A DNA stretch of 19,465 nt from an uncultured Erysipelotrichaceae bacterium (GTDB taxonomy: Bacteria > Bacillota_I > Bacilli_A > Erysipelotrichales > Erysipelotrichaceae). Below are positions 15,224 to 19,465 of the stretch, piece by piece. Both the position numbers and the translations under genes were made by a program. The notes beneath the pieces are model-generated. The model did not search any database, was not told the DNA's origin, and saw nothing but the letters and a program-made list of their open reading frames with translations. The DNA lies in the NCBI GenBank assembly GCA_937874965.1, contig CALNCD010000047.1:1-19465 (forward strand), in the 5' to 3' direction. Within the stretch, counting starts at the first letter, position 1; the number at the start of each line of letters is the position of its first letter.

Positions 15224-16129
15224 ATGGAACAAAAAGTACTTGTTATCGGAAGTTTGAACATCGATTTTACATACAGGTGTAAGCGTTTACCTTTGCAAGG
15301 CGAAACGATTCATTGCGAGGATCAGTTTACCAGCTTTGGCGGAAAGGGTGCGAATCAGGCGATCGCAGCGAGACAGTGTTATGAACAGGTCTATTTTGCA
15401 GGCGCGTTAGGGAATGATTCCTTAGGCAAGAATTACCGGAATCATTTGCATCATCTTGGATTATCGGATGAATACATTGAAACCGTTGATACACCTACCG
15501 GAACAGCCGTTATTCTGATGGGTCATGATGATAACATGATTGTTGTCAATGGCGGGTCGAACTTTGAAGTTAATGACGGCTTGGTCAAAAGGGCAATTGA
15601 TACCCTTCAGCCATCCGTTCTTGTCTGCCAGCTTGAAGTGCCGTTGCAAACGGTTCAATTCGCTCTTGAGTATGCTCATGGCTTAGGAATCAAGACAATC
15701 CTCAATGCCGCGCCGATGCCCCTTGGCTTTCCACGGGAAATACTTGAATCCGTGGATTGCTTGATTGTAAACGAAACAGAACTGGCTGAATTGACAGGAA
15801 TAGAAAATGGATTGATTCCTGCATCATCACTTGTTCTGGAGTTTGGAGCTGCATCAGTAATTTCAACCCTTGGCAGCAAAGGCTGTATTTATCTCGATCG
15901 AACACAGACAATCGAGCTGCCTAGCTATCCTATCCAAGTCATTGATACAACAGGCGCTGGTGACACGTTTGTCGGTGTCTATGCCTCATGTCTTGCCTTG
16001 TCATTGCCGGTTATTGAGTGTCTTAAAAATGCGACAGCAGCAGCTTCACTTTGCTGCATGAACCAGGGAGCTCAAAACCTTCAGTTGAACACTGAAAATG
16101 TTCAGCGATTCATTCGAGAGAATGAATAA
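15224..16129 (+). CDS. Ribokinase-like PfkB-family sugar kinase
   Basis: A 301-residue PfkB-family kinase, most likely phosphorylating ribose at O5. Ribokinase-type features are GSLNIDF near the N-terminus, GGKGANQA (39-46), ILNAAPMP, IVNETELAELTG, and DTTGAGDTFVG with the catalytic base Asp247. The strict GGKGANQA and NAAP/NETE pattern favours ribokinase over fructokinase or pseudouridine kinase, but other pentoses or nucleosides are not excluded. The start ATG 15224 fixes the usual N-terminus; the AAGGA site is 15 bases away, an unusually long spacing. It is the first gene of an operon with an ABC importer and a nucleoside hydrolase, which fits phosphorylation of released ribose. A cre-like site lies within codons 19-23. 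Confidence 0.88.
   Translation: MEQKVLVIGSLNIDFTYRCKRLPLQGETIHCEDQFTSFGGKGANQAIAARQCYEQVYFAGALGNDSLGKNYRNHLHHLGLSDEYIETVDTPTGTAVILMGHDDNMIVVNGGSNFEVNDGLVKRAIDTLQPSVLVCQLEVPLQTVQFALEYAHGLGIKTILNAAPMPLGFPREILESVDCLIVNETELAELTGIENGLIPASSLVLEFGAASVISTLGSKGCIYLDRTQTIELPSYPIQVIDTTGAGDTFVGVYASCLALSLPVIECLKNATAAASLCCMNQGAQNLQLNTENVQRFIRENE
15278..15291 (+). promoter_or_regulatory. Candidate cre (CcpA) site within the kinase coding region
   Basis: TGTAAGCGTTTACC matches the cre pattern TGTAANCGNTNACA at all but the last position. It lies 54 bases into the gene, where CcpA can act as a transcription roadblock. It may also be a chance product of codons for CKRLP. Confidence 0.4.
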
Positions 16130-16166
16130 TCACATTACGTTCATAATAATATTAAAGGAGGATATT

Positions 16167-17429
16167 ATGAAGAAAATAGTCAAGTTAGGAGTTGTACTTT
16201 TACTTGCGTTTGGTATGGTTGCCTGTGGCAAATCGTCAAGTAACGAATCGAAGTCATTGGTAATCTATCAGAACAAAGCTGAAATGACTGAACCGCTTCA
16301 GGCTTACGCCAAGAAGTGGGGCGATGAAAATGGTGTTACCGTGACCGTTAAAACGTGTACAGGATCGTGTGATTACGGTGCACAGATGAAGGCAGACATC
16401 AATGCTGGTGAAACATCTGATATCTTCTTGGTTGAAGGACTGCAAGGTTACAATCAATATAAAGATATCATCGCGCCAATGGATGGAGAAGCATGGACAT
16501 CAGAAACGAATTATGCTTTCAAAGTCGATGGTAAGACGTATGGTTTCCCTGTAGCTGTTGAAGGCTGGGGTCTTGCATATAACAAGGATATTCTTGATAA
16601 AGCCGGAATCGATGTTGCGACATTGAATACGTACTCTGGCTATAAAGCTGCATTTGAAAAACTTGAATCGATGAAGACTGAACTTGGATTAACCGGAGTT
16701 GTATCAAATGTTACCGCTTCAGGGAATACTTGGGTTATGGGAAATCATGATTTCAATGCTTACTTATCAAGCGGACTTGCTTCAGATGATCGTACAGTTC
16801 TCGATGCGACATTGGCTGGTAAAGTTGATGAAACACGGTTGCAGAACTATACGAAGTGGGTTGAACTCCTGTTTGCTCACACGGATACGCGTTTATTGAC
16901 TGTCGGTACATCCGATGAACAGTTTGCCCTCTTTGGCGAAGGGAAATATGCCTTTATGCATCAAGGAACATGGGGCGATATCAACGTGAAAAATGCCGGC
17001 GGAACATTCAACATGGGCTTTGCTCCATATGGTACTTTGGGTGAAACAGCTGCTGATGGCCTGTTCATTGGAGCATCATCCTTCTATGTCCTGAACAAAG
17101 ATTCAGCCAACATTGATCTGGCTAAGAAGTTCCTGAATGAATTGGTATCAACTGAAGCCGGACAGAAAGTCGTTGTTGAAGAAGTCGGATTGATCTCTGC
17201 ATTCAAAAACAATGCCTATTCACCAAAACTTCCTCTCTCTGCATTCGTTGCTCAGTGGGTAAGTGATGGAAAGCCTGCCTATTCATTCTCAAACATTTAT
17301 TCCCTGCCTGATGGATTCGGAACGAATGGCGTAGGACCTATCTTCGGATTATTTGCGAATAAGCAGATTACATATGATCAATTCTACAAGCAGATGAAGG
17401 ATAAGATTGAATCTATTCCTACGATGTAA
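16167..17429 (+). CDS. CUT1-type ABC transporter substrate-binding lipoprotein
   Basis: A 420-residue extracellular solute-binding protein, lipid-anchored to the outer face of the membrane. The N-terminus has a basic start, a hydrophobic core and the lipobox GMVAC with modified Cys20, then a Ser-rich linker. The mature part resembles the family-1 (MalE-like) binding proteins: SDIFLVEG, YGFPVAVEGWGLAYNKDILDKAGID, FGEGKYAFMHQGTWGDINV and a C-terminal YSLPDGFGTNGVGPIFGLF. The start is set by AAAGGAGGA 5 bases upstream; an in-frame codon at 16098 lies inside the kinase gene. It is 37 bases after the kinase. The ligand is not readable from the sequence; the neighbours suggest a pentose or nucleoside-like compound, although the family usually binds oligosaccharides. 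Confidence 0.93.
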   Translation: MKKIVKLGVVLLLAFGMVACGKSSSNESKSLVIYQNKAEMTEPLQAYAKKWGDENGVTVTVKTCTGSCDYGAQMKADINAGETSDIFLVEGLQGYNQYKDIIAPMDGEAWTSETNYAFKVDGKTYGFPVAVEGWGLAYNKDILDKAGIDVATLNTYSGYKAAFEKLESMKTELGLTGVVSNVTASGNTWVMGNHDFNAYLSSGLASDDRTVLDATLAGKVDETRLQNYTKWVELLFAHTDTRLLTVGTSDEQFALFGEGKYAFMHQGTWGDINVKNAGGTFNMGFAPYGTLGETAADGLFIGASSFYVLNKDSANIDLAKKFLNELVSTEAGQKVVVEEVGLISAFKNNAYSPKLPLSAFVAQWVSDGKPAYSFSNIYSLPDGFGTNGVGPIFGLFANKQITYDQFYKQMKDKIESIPTM

Positions 17430-17441
17430 TTGATGATAAAC

Positions 17442-17470
17442 ATTGAGAAAGGGAAACTCCCTTTCTCAAT
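17442..17470 (+). repeat. Strong intercistronic hairpin between binding protein and permease
   Basis: A perfect 12-bp inverted repeat ATTGAGAAAGGG / CCCTTTCTCAAT with a 5-base loop. Only TTTC follows, not a T-run, so it is more likely an mRNA-stabilising or partial-attenuation element than a full terminator. Its place after the binding-protein gene would favour more binding protein than permease. Confidence 0.8.
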
Positions 17471-17487
17471 TTCAGATAGGAGCGTTT

Positions 17488-18393
17488 ATGAAGAAGTATT
17501 TAAAAAAGAATCTGGCCTATTATCTCTTTGTCTTTCCGGCGGTGCTTGCCTTTATCCTTGTCGTGGCTATTCCTTTTATACTGGGAATCATCTACTCATT
17601 TACAAACTGGAAAGGCTATGCCTCAGGTTCCATTAATTTTATCGGATTGCAAAACTACGTTCAGAGTCTTCAGGATAACAAGTTTATCTATTCTGTCATT
17701 ATCACGGTAATCTTTGGACTGCTGAATTTTCTGTTTATCAACCTGGTTTCCTTTTCGTTGGCTTTGATGGTTTCATCAAAACTCAAGGGAAGAAATCTCT
17801 ACAGAACAGGATTCTTTGTTCCGAACCTGGTGGGGGGATTGGTCTTAGGGTACATCTGGCAGTTTATTTTCAACAGTATCATACCAATGGTCGGATCAAA
17901 TATCGGGAATAGTTTCTTGGCCAACACTTATTTTCTATCGAATTCAAAATTAGCAGTCGTCGCTCTGATTTTTACATCAACTTGGCAATATGCCGGCTAT
18001 ATCATGATGATTTATTACACGGCACTTCAGGGAGTCTCGAAAGATCTGATCGAATCGAGTTCACTTGATGGTGCAAATTATCTTCAGCGGCTCAAAAACA
18101 TTATTATTCCAAGCATCATGCCGGCGTTTACGATTTCATTGTTCTTGACGTTGGCAAGCTCATTCCAGCAGTATGATGTTATCGTTTCTTTAACCGGCGG
18201 CGGTCCTGCGGCGATCTTCAACGGTCAAAGTGTTCAGTCAACTGAATTGCTGGCTGTAAACATCTACAATACTGCGTCTGTTCAAAATCAAATGGGTCAG
18301 TCGCAAGCGCGAGCTGTTATGTTCTTCGTTGCTCTAGCCCTCATTTCAGTCTTGCAGACATCAATTACAAAGAGAAAGGAGATTGAAAGCTAA
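17488..18393 (+). CDS. ABC sugar transporter permease (MalF-like)
   Basis: A 301-residue inner-membrane subunit with about six hydrophobic segments, starting with LAYYLFVFPAVLAFILVVAIPFI. The EAA loop that docks the ATPase is visible as SSLDGANYLQRLKNIIIP (Asp194-Gly195). The start is ATG 17488, after AGGAG at 17478-17482; an earlier TTG at 17443 lies inside the hairpin and is unlikely. The stop codon overlaps the next ATG by one base (TAATG), which couples translation of the two permeases. Confidence 0.94.
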   Translation: MKKYLKKNLAYYLFVFPAVLAFILVVAIPFILGIIYSFTNWKGYASGSINFIGLQNYVQSLQDNKFIYSVIITVIFGLLNFLFINLVSFSLALMVSSKLKGRNLYRTGFFVPNLVGGLVLGYIWQFIFNSIIPMVGSNIGNSFLANTYFLSNSKLAVVALIFTSTWQYAGYIMMIYYTALQGVSKDLIESSSLDGANYLQRLKNIIIPSIMPAFTISLFLTLASSFQQYDVIVSLTGGGPAAIFNGQSVQSTELLAVNIYNTASVQNQMGQSQARAVMFFVALALISVLQTSITKRKEIES

Positions 18394-19265
18394 TGAAAAA
18401 GAAAATTATCAGAATCATCCTTGAAGTTCTTGCGGTTCTTATCTTTTTGATCTATATTTCTCCTCTAATTCTCGTTGTTATAAACTCCGCAAAAACCGGG
18501 AGTGTCATTACGACCAATCCGCTGTCCTGGCCAACGAATTGGGGAACATTGATCGATAATGTGAAAGCTGTATTGTCAAGTCCTACGGTTCAATACGGAA
18601 AGTCATTCTTATCCAGTGTCATTATCACAGTCTGTTCACTGATCTTGATCACAGTTGTTTCCTCAGTTGCAGCCTGGGCCATTGTACGACGTAAGACCAA
18701 AGGTTCTAATATCCTCTATTACATGTTCGTGGCTGCGATGGTTATTCCGTTTCAGGTTGTCATGTATCCTTTGATTTCCTGGTTCAAAACAATAACAGAT
18801 ACCGTAACCATGCCTTTGTTCGGCTTTTCGTTACTAAGATCCTATCAGGGGATGATCTTCGCCTATCTGGGATTCGGTATCTCCAAAGCGATCTTTATGT
18901 TTCATGGATTCGTTAAAGGCATTCCCTATGAGATTGAAGAAGCTGCGCGAATTGACGGCTGCAATCAATTCCAGGTCTACACAAAAATTATCCTGCCGAT
19001 GCTTAAGCCGATTATCGTTACTGTGGTTATCTTGAATGGCATCTGGATTTGGAATGACTTCCTCTTGCCGCTGCTGATATTAGGCAAAGGAAATGCAATT
19101 CAAACCTTACCGTTGGCGGTTTCAAACTTTGTCGGTGCCTATGTTAAGCAATGGGATCTCATCTTGACTTCGACGCTTATCGCAATTGTGCCTGTCCTTA
19201 TTATCTTTATATTCGCGCAAAAACAGATTATTCGTGGAATGACTGAGGGAGCTGTTAAATCCTGA
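18393..19265 (+). CDS. ABC sugar transporter permease (MalG-like)
   Basis: A 290-residue second membrane subunit of the CUT1 importer. Six hydrophobic segments can be seen, with the EAA loop EEAARIDGCNQFQVYTKIILP (Asp188-Gly189) close to the family consensus. It starts within TAATG at the end of the first permease and ends within TGATG at the start of the nucleoside hydrolase, so all three are translationally coupled. No ATPase gene is present in the part of the operon visible; CUT1 systems of Bacillota often share an MsmK-type ATPase encoded elsewhere. Confidence 0.95.
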   Translation: MKKKIIRIILEVLAVLIFLIYISPLILVVINSAKTGSVITTNPLSWPTNWGTLIDNVKAVLSSPTVQYGKSFLSSVIITVCSLILITVVSSVAAWAIVRRKTKGSNILYYMFVAAMVIPFQVVMYPLISWFKTITDTVTMPLFGFSLLRSYQGMIFAYLGFGISKAIFMFHGFVKGIPYEIEEAARIDGCNQFQVYTKIILPMLKPIIVTVVILNGIWIWNDFLLPLLILGKGNAIQTLPLAVSNFVGAYVKQWDLILTSTLIAIVPVLIIFIFAQKQIIRGMTEGAVKS

Positions 19266-19465
19266 TGGAAAAACACAAGGTTATTATTGATACTGATTTA
19301 GGCAGTGATGTTGACGATGCTTTTGCACTTCTTTATATGAAAAATCATCCGGCAGTTGAGCTGTTGGGGATTACCACGGTGAGCGGTGAGGCTTCGGTTC
19401 GCGCGCAATTGATAGTGATAGGTAAGTCTTTGAAGTTATCTCCAACTTTTCCCCCACTTCACACC
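19265..19465 (+). CDS. Nucleoside hydrolase (partial, 3' end outside the window)
   Basis: The first 67 codons of an inosine-uridine preferring nucleoside hydrolase family protein, which splits the N-glycosidic bond of nucleosides into base and ribose. The diagnostic N-terminal Asp cluster that binds calcium is present as IDTDLGSDVDDAFALL (residues 8-23), followed by VELLGITTVSGEA. The full family length is about 310 residues, so roughly 80 percent is missing and substrate choice cannot be judged. ATG 19265 overlaps the upstream stop by one base (TGATG), so it belongs to the kinase/transporter operon. Confidence 0.88.
   Translation, partial: MEKHKVIIDTDLGSDVDDAFALLYMKNHPAVELLGITTVSGEASVRAQLIVIGKSLKLSPTFPPLHT

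Noticed and set aside
16098..16166. Longer start for the binding protein
   Set aside because: It would put 23 residues before a textbook lipoprotein signal peptide and overlap the kinase gene; AAAGGAGGA marks ATG 16167.
17443..17487. Longer start (TTG 17443) for the first permease
   Set aside because: It lies within the hairpin; AGGAG and the hydrophobic N-terminus support ATG 17488.
1..19465. CRISPR arrays, tRNA/rRNA genes, insertion sequences, attachment sites
   Set aside because: No regularly spaced repeats, no transposase or integrase motifs, and no recognisable structural RNA other than the T-box were seen by eye.

Overview
The window is a stretch of low-to-mid GC DNA that reads as a Gram-positive Bacillota chromosome with the standard genetic code (TGA is used as a stop). 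The evidence is the sepF / DivIVA-like / T-box / ileS order, strong AGGAGG-type ribosome binding sites, a long-form hibernation factor, LacI-type regulation of sugar genes and a lipoprotein substrate-binding protein. An Erysipelotrichia-like member is my guess from general gene style; the sequence alone does not prove it. I see no insertion sequence, phage gene, CRISPR array, tRNA or rRNA.

Layout. (1) 1-2167, minus strand: a magnesium-transporting P-type ATPase (mgtA), cut off at its C-terminus by the window edge. (2) 2307-4776, plus strand: a zinc-dependent phospholipase C-like protein, an overlapping M19 dipeptidase and ribosome hibernation factor hpf, closed by a clear terminator. (3) 4802-5230: a 430-base gap with a sepF promoter and one doubtful small membrane ORF. 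(4) 5231-9062: sepF, a DivIVA-like coiled-coil gene and ileS. An isoleucine T-box leader, and apparently its promoter, lie partly inside the 3' end of the DivIVA-like gene. (5) 9144-9407: a small membrane-anchored YtxH-like protein with its own promoter and terminator. (6) 9535-15102: glycogen phosphorylase, 4-alpha-glucanotransferase (malQ), a LacI-family regulator and a creatininase-family amidohydrolase. (7) 15224-19465: a ribokinase-like kinase, a CUT1-type ABC importer (lipoprotein plus two permeases, no ATPase) and the start of a nucleoside hydrolase, truncated by the window edge.

How it fits together. GlgP and MalQ release glucose-1-phosphate and glucose from glycogen or maltodextrin. 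The last operon looks like a scavenging route: an imported ligand, a nucleoside hydrolase that would free a pentose, and a ribokinase that would phosphorylate it. The same palindrome, GAAAACGTTTTC, overlaps or abuts the promoters of both the glgP operon and the kinase/transporter operon. The LacI-family gene between them is therefore a good candidate for a shared regulator, with CcpA as the main alternative. The creatininase-family enzyme sits between these blocks and its substrate is unknown.

The most notable observations are the shared operator, the T-box promoter and Stem I nested in a coding sequence, and the unusual pairing of a CUT1 transporter with ribokinase, nucleoside hydrolase and a creatininase-family enzyme.
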